NCBI GenBank assembly: GCA_045599005.1
Contig: JAZRVF010000015.1
Location: 62,001-126,000, forward strand
Length of the DNA: 64,000 bases
Source of the DNA: Treponema_I sp045599005
GTDB lineage: Bacteria > Spirochaetota > Spirochaetia > Treponematales > Treponemataceae
Direction of reading: 5' to 3'
Part shown: positions 1 to 8,488 of the stretch, piece after piece
How positions within the stretch are numbered: the first letter of the stretch is position 1
Layout: each line of letters begins with the position of its first letter
The notes under the pieces: model-generated
Told to the model about the DNA's origin: nothing
The model's database searches: none
What the model saw: the letters and a program-made list of their open reading frames with translations, nothing else
Position numbers and translations under genes: made by a program

Positions 1-1513
1 AGGTAACCGGAATCCCGTTTGACAGCTCCGTTTCTGTAATCATTCCCCTGTTGGTCTCACCGATGCCCCGGCTGCTCTCTGAAATCACCTCAGGATCAGT
101 TTTTTCCTGGATTCCGTACATTTCCCTGTTTTTATACCAGGCATCATTTTCACTGGTAACAGTCTCAAAACCTGCTGATGCAAAATCACCTGCATAAAAA
201 CTGTAGACTGAAGGATGGCACAGCACAAAAACAAAGGGCTCTTTACTCATTGCCCTGACCACTTTCTGCGGGGTCACAATATCGGTCTCTGAAAAAATCC
301 AGTCAAAGAAATCCTGACCCCCGTAAACCCAATACTCCGCCAGAATTCTTGCATAATCAAAAACAGAGTTTCCCCCGATTTCTGCACCGATCTTCACGGC
401 GAGTTTCTCATGTGCCACAGATTTACTGTCGAACCAGTCTTTTTTCTGCAGTGTCTCCTGGACTTTCTCCGCTGCAACGGCAGGTGATACCGCGGGATAA
501 CTCAATGCCTGGAACACAACAGAAGCACCTTCTCCATAAGGCACCATTGATACATTCATCAGTGAAGAGTCAAGGATTCCTGTGGCAAGACACTGCGGGT
601 CAACAAGCGCATCCTTAAAGGCAGAACTGTTCTGAAGCACAAGAGCCGCAACCTGGGTGGCCGCAATCGCACTCTGTTTTGAATCAAGTTTTTCCGCCGG
701 ATACTGGACCACAATCTGACTGAGAGAATCCGAAAAACCCACATCCACAAGAACGAATTTTTTCACGTCGCTGCTCTTTCTCATTCCGGTGCTTTCTTCT
801 TTGACAGAAGGGAGGAAAGAACGGGCAGTATTCTTCCATGAAGAAAAATGCTCCTTTATGAAACTTTCAACTTTCTTTGAATCAAAGTTTCCGGCAACAA
901 AAATTGCGGCATTGGAAGGAACATAATAAGTCTCAAAAATCTCCTCAACTGTTTTCCGGGCTTCCTCATTGCTTACTGCGCAGAAAATCTCAGGATTAAT
1001 TCCGGACTCATATTTCCATGGTTCCTCAGAAAAGACACGGGAAATCATGGCCGTATTAAGAAAACCGCCGGCACTCTGACTCCAGTTTTTTTTCTCGTTT
1101 TTCATCTGATTGAACCGTGTTTTAAGCGTGTTTTCGGAAAAAGAATGATTTATAAGACATAAAGACAGTTCTTCAAGTTTCTGAAAAAGCCCGGAAGGCA
1201 TTGTGGAAAAACTGAACACAACACAGTCCTGATTCACCTGATAACTGATGCCATCAGTTTCAGCCACAAGAAGGTCAGCCGCAAGTTCCGCAAATCCCGA
1301 AGTTTCCGGAGACTGGATACCGAAACCGGCCTGTACAGTACAGAACACCTGGACTTCCGGACTCTGAACTGAAGGAATAAGAAACACATCGAGAGAATCC
1401 GGCAGAACAAAATGATTTACCTGGCTTTGTGAAAAAACAGAATTTCCGGAAAAAACAAGAAACAAGAATATGAATGAGCGGATAAAAAACCATGACTTTT
1501 TCTTTGACATCAT
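1..1513 (-). CDS. M16 (insulinase/pitrilysin) family protein, zinc motif lost; 3' part outside window
   Basis: The frame is open from 1513 to the window edge, giving 504 codons that continue off the left end. It starts MMSKKKSWFFIRSFIF, a signal peptide, so the product is exported. An M16 N-terminal module is followed by an M16 C-like segment with the family signature YYVPSNAAIFVAGNFD. A second module begins near the window edge (LSNGIPVT). Where active M16 peptidases have the zinc motif HxxEH, this protein has GFAELAADLL (residues 73-82): both His and the Glu are replaced, by E76, A79 and D80. It is therefore probably not a zinc peptidase through this module. Inactive M16 modules normally pair with an active partner or serve structural roles. 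A TATTAT box sits 6 bases before the first ATG. The alternative start is the adjacent ATG at 1510. Confidence 0.8.
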   Translation of the reverse strand, partial: MMSKKKSWFFIRSFIFLFLVFSGNSVFSQSQVNHFVLPDSLDVFLIPSVQSPEVQVFCTVQAGFGIQSPETSGFAELAADLLVAETDGISYQVNQDCVVFSFSTMPSGLFQKLEELSLCLINHSFSENTLKTRFNQMKNEKKNWSQSAGGFLNTAMISRVFSEEPWKYESGINPEIFCAVSNEEARKTVEEIFETYYVPSNAAIFVAGNFDSKKVESFIKEHFSSWKNTARSFLPSVKEESTGMRKSSDVKKFVLVDVGFSDSLSQIVVQYPAEKLDSKQSAIAATQVAALVLQNSSAFKDALVDPQCLATGILDSSLMNVSMVPYGEGASVVFQALSYPAVSPAVAAEKVQETLQKKDWFDSKSVAHEKLAVKIGAEIGGNSVFDYARILAEYWVYGGQDFFDWIFSETDIVTPQKVVRAMSKEPFVFVLCHPSVYSFYAGDFASAGFETVTSENDAWYKNREMYGIQEKTDPEVISESSRGIGETNRGMITETELSNGIPVT

Positions 1514-1639
1514 AAATAAATAATAGTAGAAAAATCATAATTTAGGAAACATTTCTTGGAAAGTAAGCGAAAATTCTTTAAAACTGCAATAGTTCATCCT
1601 GCGCACACACCCCACCATGTCACCCTGACAAACCGTATT

Positions 1640-1737
1640 GTCATCCTGAGCGAAGTCGAAGGATCTCCACAAAGCGTTAAAAAAGTTTGAGAAGATGATT
1701 CGACTGCACTCACTTCGTTCGTTCCGCTCAACATGAC
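1640..1737. repeat. Dispersed intergenic inverted repeat (GTCATCCTGAGCGAAG type)
   Basis: The left arm reads GTCATCCTGAGCGAAGTCGA and the right arm, on the other strand, GTCATGTTGAGCGGAACGAA. The same family of sequence is widely scattered in bacterial intergenic regions and often produces false ORFs containing FDFAQDD or CHVER strings, both of which occur here when the DNA is translated. The rest of the 1514-1850 gap holds no gene that I can support. A TATAAT at 1812-1817 is a possible -10 for the downstream LysM gene. Confidence 0.6.
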
Positions 1738-1850
1738 ACATGGGTCAATCACCCCAATTGTTGCGGAGTCCGTGACATCGGCATCTAGTGCAACCTGACA
1801 GCTCATTTTCTTATAATCATAAAGTTAAATTCTGCCGAAATTTAACTGAT

Positions 1851-2786
1851 ATGAAATCTTTCTGCAAATTTTCTGCTCTTTTATTTTTATTTCTCACATT
1901 TTCTGCCATTTTGAGTGCAGATGTGAAGCATACTGTTCAGAAGGGCGAAACTTATTATTCAATCAGCAAAAAATACGATGTTACAGTTGCCCAGCTTCTG
2001 AAAGCCAATGATCAGGATGATTCAGCCGTACTGAAAGTCGGACAGGTTCTGACAGTTCCTCAGGAAGATCCTGAGACAAAAGATCCGGACACACAGAGAT
2101 ACACGATTGAACCGGGCGACACTCTTTACAGTATCTCAAGACGGTTCAACACAACAGTTGCAGGCATTCAGGAACTCAACAATCTGGGAAACAATACAGA
2201 TCTAAAATCCGGGCAGACCATCCTGGTTCCGGCAGATTCTGTTTCCCAGGGATCAAAGGATTCTTCAGCAGGGATTTCAGGAACAGAGGCAGTGATTTCA
2301 GCGGGAGTTCAGACAGCAGAGTCTTCAGCAGCAAAATCAGAGGATTCCATACTTTCAGTGACATCTGTCACACCACTGCAGACTCAGCAGGATCCAAGAA
2401 ACTATACAACCAGAAAAGGTGACACATCTCTGGTGTGGCCTGTTAAAGCTGCGGAAATCACTTATGTAAGCGGAAAAATCAGCGGTGTAAGCATCATCAC
2501 ATTGCAGAAAAACGAGAACGTGAACGTAATACAGGCGGGGACAGTCCTCACCTGCTCAACTTACCGGGGCTTCGGTTACGTGGTCTTTATACAGGCAACG
2601 ACAGGACACATCTATGTCTATTCAGGACTGGATTCTGTCTCAGTAAAACCCGGACAGGTTCTCAGTTACGGCGACAAACTGGGAATCGCAGGAGTTGATG
2701 CACTCAGCGGAAAATCCCAGATAAGCCTTATGGTTTACAAAAACGGAAAAGTGATTGATCCCGCAGTGGCACCCCGCGGAAACTGA
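1851..2786 (+). CDS. Secreted double-LysM protein with degenerate M23 (LytM) domain
   Basis: The protein is 311 aa. The start at 1851 is chosen because it directly precedes a signal peptide (MKSFCKFSALLFLFLTFSA); an upstream in-frame extension has no such character. Two LysM domains follow (about residues 27-70 and 80-125), opening KHTVQKGETYYSISKKY and RYTIEPGDTLYSISRRF. These domains bind peptidoglycan glycan strands. After a Ser-rich linker, residues about 205-305 have the beta-fold pattern of a LytM/M23 endopeptidase (VWPVKA, GFGYVVFIQ, VKPGQVLSYGDKLG) but lack the HxxxD and HxH zinc ligands. EnvC/NlpD-like activators of amidases share this plan, so a wall-bound division or amidase-regulating role is a reasonable inference. 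It ends 3 bases from the convergent exonuclease gene. Confidence 0.85.
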   Translation: MKSFCKFSALLFLFLTFSAILSADVKHTVQKGETYYSISKKYDVTVAQLLKANDQDDSAVLKVGQVLTVPQEDPETKDPDTQRYTIEPGDTLYSISRRFNTTVAGIQELNNLGNNTDLKSGQTILVPADSVSQGSKDSSAGISGTEAVISAGVQTAESSAAKSEDSILSVTSVTPLQTQQDPRNYTTRKGDTSLVWPVKAAEITYVSGKISGVSIITLQKNENVNVIQAGTVLTCSTYRGFGYVVFIQATTGHIYVYSGLDSVSVKPGQVLSYGDKLGIAGVDALSGKSQISLMVYKNGKVIDPAVAPRGN

Positions 2787-2789
2787 TTT

Positions 2790-3419
2790 CTACATTGACA
2801 GAGCTTCTGCGGCCAGGCTCTGGATTTTTACAGGGACAGACTCCGCTTTATCCATGCATTTAAGAAAAAGTTCCATGCACACACGGGCATCATCGTCTGC
2901 CCTGTGGGCACTCCTTATATCGATTTTCAGCTGTTCGGCAAGATAAGTCTGTTTGTAGCATTTCATCATAGGAAAAGCCTGTCTTGCACATTTTATGGTG
3001 TCTATGGCAGGCACACAGGGTTTAGCGAGAGGCGGCTTTCCGCAGCGTTCCAGTTCCTTGTTGACAAAAGACACATCAAATCCGGCGTTGTGTGCAATCA
3101 GACATGAACCGTCAATGAAGCGGAGAAAATCATCCGCAATGTCAGCAAAGACCGGCGCATTGCACACCATGTCATCAGTGATGTGGGTAAGCGCAATGAT
3201 CATCAGCGGAATCTCAAAGGGCGGCTTTACGAAAGTATGAAAAGTATCGATTATTCCGGACGAATTGAATTTAATGGCACCGATTTCAATCAGGCGCTCT
3301 TTCTGTGGTGAAAGTCCGGTGGTTTCTGTATCAAAAACAGTAAAAGTTGCCCCGCTTTTATACAGACGGAGCAACTTTTCCAGATCTTTGACAGAAGAAA
3401 GTTTCTGTGTCAGAGCCAT
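2790..3419 (-). CDS. DnaQ-family 3'-5' exonuclease
   Basis: At 209 aa this is a single DEDDh exonuclease domain like the proofreading epsilon subunit of DNA polymerase III. Exo I is FDTETTGLSPQKERLIEIGA (metal-binding Asp and Glu), Exo II is AHNAGFDVSFV, and Exo III is HRADDDARVCMELF with the catalytic His and last Asp. It starts 11 bases after the phosphoglucomutase stop with no Shine-Dalgarno of its own, so it is probably translated by coupling from that mRNA. It could be the replicative epsilon subunit or a stand-alone nuclease; the sequence alone does not decide. Confidence 0.9.
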   Translation of the reverse strand: MALTQKLSSVKDLEKLLRLYKSGATFTVFDTETTGLSPQKERLIEIGAIKFNSSGIIDTFHTFVKPPFEIPLMIIALTHITDDMVCNAPVFADIADDFLRFIDGSCLIAHNAGFDVSFVNKELERCGKPPLAKPCVPAIDTIKCARQAFPMMKCYKQTYLAEQLKIDIRSAHRADDDARVCMELFLKCMDKAESVPVKIQSLAAEALSM

Positions 3420-3430
3420 TCAGCAGTCAG

Positions 3431-5206
3431 TTATTTTGTTGAATCAAGAATTGCGTTGATTTCTGACTCGATGGCGGCACAGAGTTTAGCGGCTTCTTCT
3501 TTTGCTGCATCCAGACCGGCGGCAGAACTTACAGAAGCATTGATATAGAACTTGATCTTGGGCTCAGTTCCGGAAGGACGTGCGCTTACCACACTGCCGC
3601 CTTCAAGGAAGAACTGCAGAACATTGCTCTTCGGCAGAGAGATCGCAGTTTTTTCAGCAGGCTTTGCAGGATCAAAAGTAACACTTGTCTGAACATCGCG
3701 GATTTTCTCAACACGTTTTCCACCAAGAGAAGAAAGTCCTTTCTCACGGAGAGAACTCATGATTTTCTTCATTGTCTCAACACCGGAAGAGCCGGGGAAA
3801 TTCTTGGAGATCGCACGGTCCTCAAAATAACCGTATTCATTGTAGAGCTCTGTCAGACGCTGAAGCAGTGATTTTCCTTTTGAACGCCAGTAAAGAGTCA
3901 TCTCAGCACACATGGCGGCGGCGGAAACACCGTCTTTGTCACGGACATCGGTCTCAACATTATATCCGTAGCTTTCCTCAAAACCGAAAATGTACTGATG
4001 TGCACCAGTTTTCTCAAAGGTTGCCATGTCGTTTGCAATCCATTTGAAACCGGTAAGGCATTCAGAAAGATAGATTCCGTTTTTGGCCGCAATTCTGTCA
4101 ACCATGGGAGAAGTAACAATTGAGCGGATCATTGCAGGAGCTGCAGGCATTTTTCCCAGCTCCTTGCGGCTTGTGATGATATAGTCTGTCAGAAGAACGC
4201 CCATCTGGTTTCCGCTGATCAGGACATATTTTCCGTCTTCAGAAGGAACTGCACTTCCGAAACGGTCTGCGTCAGGGTCTGTGGCCATGACAACATCAGC
4301 TTTTTCTTTCTCAGCAAGTTCCACAGCCATTTTAAGAGCCGGTGCTTCCTCAGGGTTGGGTTTCTCCACAGTGCGGAAAGTTCCGTCAGGCTCACGCTGC
4401 TCAGGAACTGTGATAACCTTAAGTCCAAGGTCTCCAAGGACTTTCTCAACATGCATCGCGCCTGTTCCGTGAAGAGGTGTGTAAACAATCTTTACCTCAC
4501 CGGCTTTTTCTTTGATCAGGTCAGGACGGAAAAGCTGAGCTTTTGCCATAGCCCAGTAAGGTTCATCAATCTCTTTGTCAATCAGGACCAGTTTTCCCTG
4601 GGCGATCGCATCTTCCCTGGAAATTGTCTTCACGGAAGAAACTGCATTCACTTCATCAATGATTCCCACGTCATGGGGCTCGATAACCTGTGCACCGTCA
4701 TTCCAGTATGCTTTATAACCGTTGTACTGGGGCGGATTGTGGGATGCTGTGACAACAACACCTGTATCGCATCCAAGGCGGCGGATCGCGAAAGAAAGCT
4801 CAGGTGTGGGACGAAGACCTGTGAAAAGGTATGTCTTGAAACCGTTGGCCGCAAAAATCAGTGCTGTTGCTTCTGCGAAAACATCTGAATATCTGCGGCT
4901 GTCATAGGCAACAACTGCTGAAAGCTGACCCTTTGCCGCTTTCTCAGGGAATGTCTTGATGATGTAGTTTGCAAGTCCCTGGGTTGCATTGTTGATCACG
5001 AAAGTATTCATGCGGTTATAACCGCCGCCGATGACACCACGGAGTCCGCCTGTTCCGAATTCAAGACTTCTGTAAAAACGGTCCTCAAGTTCGGCAAGAT
5101 TTGCATCAGCGTCTGCAATCAGTTTCTCTATTTCTGCACGGAATGTGCTGTCTTTTTCCAGAGCAATGTACTCTTCTGCTTTGGCAACAATCTCTTCTTT
5201 GGTCAT
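3431..5206 (-). CDS. Phosphoglucomutase/phosphomannomutase
   Basis: This 591-aa alpha-D-phosphohexomutase interconverts hexose 1- and 6-phosphates and links glycolysis to glycogen and surface-polysaccharide precursors. All four domains are visible: the phosphoserine loop TASHNPPQYNG (Ser155), the Mg loop ATDPDADRFG, the sugar-binding GFEESYGY, and the C-terminal phosphate-binding RPSGTEPKIKFY. The length fits the PGM2/PgcA-type subgroup. The ATG at 5206 has a good AGGAG site (taggagattttcATG). A promoter lies at 5259-5288 on the same strand, and the DnaQ-like gene follows directly. Confidence 0.93.
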   Translation of the reverse strand: MTKEEIVAKAEEYIALEKDSTFRAEIEKLIADADANLAELEDRFYRSLEFGTGGLRGVIGGGYNRMNTFVINNATQGLANYIIKTFPEKAAKGQLSAVVAYDSRRYSDVFAEATALIFAANGFKTYLFTGLRPTPELSFAIRRLGCDTGVVVTASHNPPQYNGYKAYWNDGAQVIEPHDVGIIDEVNAVSSVKTISREDAIAQGKLVLIDKEIDEPYWAMAKAQLFRPDLIKEKAGEVKIVYTPLHGTGAMHVEKVLGDLGLKVITVPEQREPDGTFRTVEKPNPEEAPALKMAVELAEKEKADVVMATDPDADRFGSAVPSEDGKYVLISGNQMGVLLTDYIITSRKELGKMPAAPAMIRSIVTSPMVDRIAAKNGIYLSECLTGFKWIANDMATFEKTGAHQYIFGFEESYGYNVETDVRDKDGVSAAAMCAEMTLYWRSKGKSLLQRLTELYNEYGYFEDRAISKNFPGSSGVETMKKIMSSLREKGLSSLGGKRVEKIRDVQTSVTFDPAKPAEKTAISLPKSNVLQFFLEGGSVVSARPSGTEPKIKFYINASVSSAAGLDAAKEEAAKLCAAIESEINAILDSTK

Positions 5207-5258
5207 GAAAATCTCCTAAAAATGGAAAGAAATCCGCATCTGCGGTCTGGACGGTAAA

Positions 5259-5288
5259 ATTATAGCAAGATAGACAAGCACAACGCAA
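5259..5288 (-). promoter_or_regulatory. Sigma70-type promoter for phosphoglucomutase
   Basis: On the minus strand this reads TTGCGT, 18 bases, TATAAT. The -10 is 5264-5259. It leads into a leader of about 50 bases with an AGGAG site before the ATG at 5206, and it is back-to-back with the promoter at 5304-5332. Confidence 0.6.
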
Positions 5289-5303
5289 GTCCTGTCTACA
5301 CCC

Positions 5304-5332
5304 TTGATTTACCTAGAATTCTTCTGCATAAT
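5304..5332 (+). promoter_or_regulatory. Promoter giving a predicted leaderless mRNA
   Basis: TTGATT (5304-5309), 17 bases, CATAAT (5327-5332). The ATG at 5339 is 6 bases beyond the -10, so transcription would start at or within a base of the start codon. No Shine-Dalgarno fits in between. Confidence 0.6.
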
Positions 5333-5338
5333 ACAGGA

Positions 5339-6877
5339 ATGGAACAAGAGAACATTTTTCAGCGCATTTTTTCTTCCCTTTTCAACAGAGCAGATCCTGA
5401 AGTCCTGCGCAAACGCCAGCTGCGTACGATCGCAAAGGAACTTTCAAAATCGAAATATAAGTTTTACAAAGCTTCTTCCAGCGAGATCCATCCCTCTTTC
5501 GCCAAATTTTTCTTTGATATCTACAAACTTGTATCTCCTGCTCAGGCAATGTTCCAGAACCAGAATCCTGATCATTTCAAACATTGGGTAATTGATTATG
5601 TCCTTACAGAGGAACAGCACGCACTTGTAGAACGGCTTTCAGAGGAAGAAATCCTCCAGAAATCAAAGACAATGCCGGCACAGGAACTTCAGGCCGCCGT
5701 GCGTCAGGATATTGCCACACTCAACGGACTTTTTGACGCAAACCGGGTTGCCTACACAGACAGTGCCTATTCCCGTCTCCAGGGATTCATTGCCTTCTGC
5801 AATTATGATTATTATTTCATGCTGAAAAAATTTGATTCCACTCTCCGTGAGAATGATTTTTCCGCTTCCCCGAAATTCGAGAATATCCGCGGTGAATATC
5901 TGGCAGATGATCTTCTTGATTTTATGTCAGTGGCATGGACTCTTCCTCTGGATCCGGCCAGCTGGACCGATATTTTCGCAATCATTAAGGCAAAGAAAGG
6001 CGCTGATCCCATAGCGATTCCCGCATGGAACAAAATGCTTGCGAAACTCCGCGACATAAAGGATGTGGAAGTTTTTGAGATGATGATCCGTCTTGTCAAA
6101 TCCGACCCGGATTACGTACTGAAACTGACAACCAAACAGGACCGTATCATCGAACCATTTATCGAAAAGACACGTCATTCAGCAGAATCCGTTCTCCGCA
6201 AAATCCTTCAGGATCAGAACAATTCAAAGGTTGAGCAGCTTTCCAACCAGATTTTTGATTCAATCCAGATTCTTCCGATGAAAAACTACACTGACTCAAA
6301 CTCTCTTACATACATCAAACGGGGACTTCCCGGCTTTGTCCATGCACAGGCAATGGGTTATCTGAAGACTTTCCTGGTTGAATACATCAAGACTGAGATC
6401 CGCCGTTTCTGTGACATTGTTCTTGTCCGGGGTGAATGGAGCACCACAGCACTTTCCACACCGATGAGCGAAGCTTACAACACACTTCTGGAAATGACTT
6501 CCCAGGTTGTTGAATTCGACAATTCTGTCGCTGAGAGTTCCGAGCTGGGGACAAAACTCAAGACTTATATCATCCGTGTAGAACGTGATATGGAAGCAAA
6601 ACGCATGATGACGACAATCCTTTCCGACATTAACGATGATGCCCAGGGAATAATCATGCATGCAACTCAGAACATCATTGTCCTCGGCAAAAACATCAAG
6701 GCTCTTATTGAAGACCACGAAAAACAGCGTCCTGAACTGATTGTAAACTGGAAGGATCTGGACCGTTTCGCTGAGACACCTATCAAGCAGCATGGCGTTG
6801 AGATCTACAAGAAGATTTACAACTTCATCCAGCTGATGCAGATGCTTCTTAAAGGCAAATCAACCCCGCAGCTTTGA
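5339..6877 (+). CDS. Conserved-looking hypothetical protein, 512 aa, cytoplasmic
   Basis: I do not recognise the family with certainty; large helical proteins of about this size without signal peptides occur in treponemes, and I suspect this is one. There is no signal peptide or membrane segment. It is rich in alpha-helix-forming charged stretches, with a Phe/Tyr-rich segment near residues 140-165 (GFIAFCNYDYYFMLKKF) and a C-terminal helical region (IYNFIQLMQMLLKG). It is monocistronic between the divergent phosphoglucomutase and argG. The ATG at 5339 lies 6 bases after a -10 box, so translation is predicted to start without a leader. No catalytic motif was seen. Confidence 0.8.
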   Translation: MEQENIFQRIFSSLFNRADPEVLRKRQLRTIAKELSKSKYKFYKASSSEIHPSFAKFFFDIYKLVSPAQAMFQNQNPDHFKHWVIDYVLTEEQHALVERLSEEEILQKSKTMPAQELQAAVRQDIATLNGLFDANRVAYTDSAYSRLQGFIAFCNYDYYFMLKKFDSTLRENDFSASPKFENIRGEYLADDLLDFMSVAWTLPLDPASWTDIFAIIKAKKGADPIAIPAWNKMLAKLRDIKDVEVFEMMIRLVKSDPDYVLKLTTKQDRIIEPFIEKTRHSAESVLRKILQDQNNSKVEQLSNQIFDSIQILPMKNYTDSNSLTYIKRGLPGFVHAQAMGYLKTFLVEYIKTEIRRFCDIVLVRGEWSTTALSTPMSEAYNTLLEMTSQVVEFDNSVAESSELGTKLKTYIIRVERDMEAKRMMTTILSDINDDAQGIIMHATQNIIVLGKNIKALIEDHEKQRPELIVNWKDLDRFAETPIKQHGVEIYKKIYNFIQLMQMLLKGKSTPQL

Positions 6878-6937
6878 TATTGCGGCATAAGCTGTTTATT
6901 TTTTCTCTTTCCACTAGTCATGATCAGGTAAAAACTG

Positions 6938-6994
6938 TATAATCTCAGCAGTTTTATGCATTTTTATGCAATATTTTTTCATAAAAATACATTG
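6938..6994 (+). promoter_or_regulatory. argG promoter -10 with two tandem ARG-box-like operators
   Basis: TATAAT at 6938-6943 (no good -35) is followed by two AT-rich palindromes of ARG-box form: ATGCATTTTTATGCAAT (6956-6972) and TTCATAAAAATACATTG (6978-6994). ArgR boxes are about 18 bp, AT-rich, imperfect palindromes, usually in pairs. Here they lie just downstream of the predicted start of an arginine-pathway gene, suiting a repressor roadblock. No argR gene is in the window, so the binding protein is inferred. Confidence 0.5.
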
Positions 6995-7050
6995 CATTTG
7001 CAGCCCCAAAAGAGCCGCAAAACTTTACTACCTAACAAGGAAGGAATTAT

Positions 7051-8316
7051 ATGAGTAAAGAAAAAGTCGTTCTGGCATACTCAGGCGGACTTGACACCAC
7101 AGTAATTATTCCGTGGCTCAAAGAAAACTATGACTACGATGTTATCGCTGTCTGTATTGACGTCGGACAGGGAGATGACTGGGCAAAAATCAAAGACCGC
7201 GCTCTTAAAACAGGTGCTTCCGCATGTTACGTTGTAGACGCACGTCAGGAATACATTGAAGAATACATCTGGCCTGCTCTCAAGGCAAATGCTGTTTACG
7301 AAGATGAATACCTTCTCGGTACATCAACAGCACGTCCTCTTATCGGAAAGATTCTTGTTGAATACGCACGCCAGGAAGGTGCAACAGCCATCTGTCACGG
7401 TGCAACCGGCAAAGGAAACGACCAGGTCCGTTTTGAGCTTGCAATCAAAGCATTCGCTCCTGACCTGAAAGTTATTGCCGCATGGCGCGATGACAAATGG
7501 AACATGGACAGCCGCGAAGCTGAGATCCAGTACCTTGAGGACCGCGGACTCGAAGTTCCCATGAAGAAAGACCAGTCATACTCCCGTGATGAGAACATCT
7601 GGCACCTGAGCCACGAAGGTCTTGAACTGGAGAAAACAGAGAACGAGCCTAACTACAAGCACATGCTCCAGAACACAGTTGTTCCGGAAGAGGCACCTGC
7701 TGAAGGCGAATATGTCACAATCGATTTTGAGAAAGGTATTCCTGTCGCACTTAACGGCAAAAAAATGAATGCTCTTGATCTTCTGACAGAACTGAACGTG
7801 ATCGGTGGAAGAAACGGTGTCGGCCTTGTTGATATCTGTGAAAACCGCTGCGTCGGTATGAAATCCCGCGGTGTTTACGAAACTCCCGGTGGAGCAATCC
7901 TTTATTTCGCACACCGCATGATTGACCACCTGTGTCTTGACCGCGACACATATCACTACAAACAGCAGCTCTCAATCAAGATCGGTGAACTGATCTATGA
8001 CGGAAAAGTTTTCACAACACTTTACGACTCACTGATGGCTTTTGTTGACAAAACAGAAGAGACATGTACCGGTTGGGTAAAAGTTAAACTGATCAAAGGT
8101 GCTATCCGTGGCGCAGGTTCTGCTTCAAAATACAGTCTGTACAATGAATCAATCGCTTCTTTCACAACTGGCGAGCTGTACGACCACAAAGACGCCCAGG
8201 GCTTCATCACACTGTTCGGTCTGCCCCTTAAAGTTCGCGCAATGATGGAACAGCAGGTCGGTGAAGGACAGGCTATCATTGAGAGCAAAAACTTCAAGAA
8301 ACGCCCCACAGAGTAA
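7051..8316 (+). CDS. argG: Argininosuccinate synthase
   Basis: This 421-aa enzyme joins citrulline and aspartate with ATP to give argininosuccinate, the penultimate step of arginine synthesis. The N-terminal ATP pyrophosphatase P-loop is AYSGGLDTTVIIPWLKE, followed by ATGKGNDQVRFE and the substrate-binding DENIWHLSHEG and GVYETPGGAIL. The length is slightly above the usual 400-410. A strong site (aaggaagg) precedes the ATG at 7051. It stands alone with a leader of about 100 bases containing ARG-box-like palindromes. argH is not adjacent. Confidence 0.96.
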   Translation: MSKEKVVLAYSGGLDTTVIIPWLKENYDYDVIAVCIDVGQGDDWAKIKDRALKTGASACYVVDARQEYIEEYIWPALKANAVYEDEYLLGTSTARPLIGKILVEYARQEGATAICHGATGKGNDQVRFELAIKAFAPDLKVIAAWRDDKWNMDSREAEIQYLEDRGLEVPMKKDQSYSRDENIWHLSHEGLELEKTENEPNYKHMLQNTVVPEEAPAEGEYVTIDFEKGIPVALNGKKMNALDLLTELNVIGGRNGVGLVDICENRCVGMKSRGVYETPGGAILYFAHRMIDHLCLDRDTYHYKQQLSIKIGELIYDGKVFTTLYDSLMAFVDKTEETCTGWVKVKLIKGAIRGAGSASKYSLYNESIASFTTGELYDHKDAQGFITLFGLPLKVRAMMEQQVGEGQAIIESKNFKKRPTE

Positions 8317-8332
8317 GCCGTAAAAAAACTCA

Positions 8333-8359
8333 GGAAGGAAGGCTGCGGCTGACAAAAAC
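8333..8359 (-). repeat. 27-bp element shared with 33419-33445
   Basis: On the minus strand it reads GTTTTTGTCAGCCG, two variable bases, GCCTTCCTTCC. It matches 25 of 27 bases of the copy at 33419-33445. Each copy directly follows a strong hairpin at the 3' end of a leftward operon in a convergent gap. Confidence 0.6.
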
Positions 8360-8403
8360 ACGCGCAAGGACGAGTAATAGTTTCCTTACCGCCTTGCGCG
8401 TGT
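8354..8403 (-). terminator. Intrinsic terminator of the pbpC operon
   Basis: A perfect 12-bp stem, ACACGCGCAAGG / CCTTGCGCGTGT (8403-8392 with 8369-8358), is followed on the minus strand by a T run. It lies about 85 bases beyond the pbpC stop. The outer sequences CTGACAAAAAC and GTTTTTGGCAG can also pair. The + strand lacks a U tract, so no clear argG terminator is seen. Confidence 0.65.
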
Positions 8404-8488
8404 AGCGACGTTAGCTAGCGTTTTTGGCAGTTGCTGCTTTCCGAATGAATTTTCTGCTGTAAGTTCCTGTATTGTTTCCACATCCAGT

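Noticed and set aside
1535..1806. Two short minus-strand frames with CHVER- and FDFAQDD-like strings
   Set aside because: They are translations of the dispersed intergenic inverted repeat, not genes.
8358..8430. Integron attC-like site in the argG-pbpC gap
   Set aside because: Treponema denticola carries an integron, but the conserved GTTRRRY/RYYYAAC core pair was not found; a terminator explains the structure.
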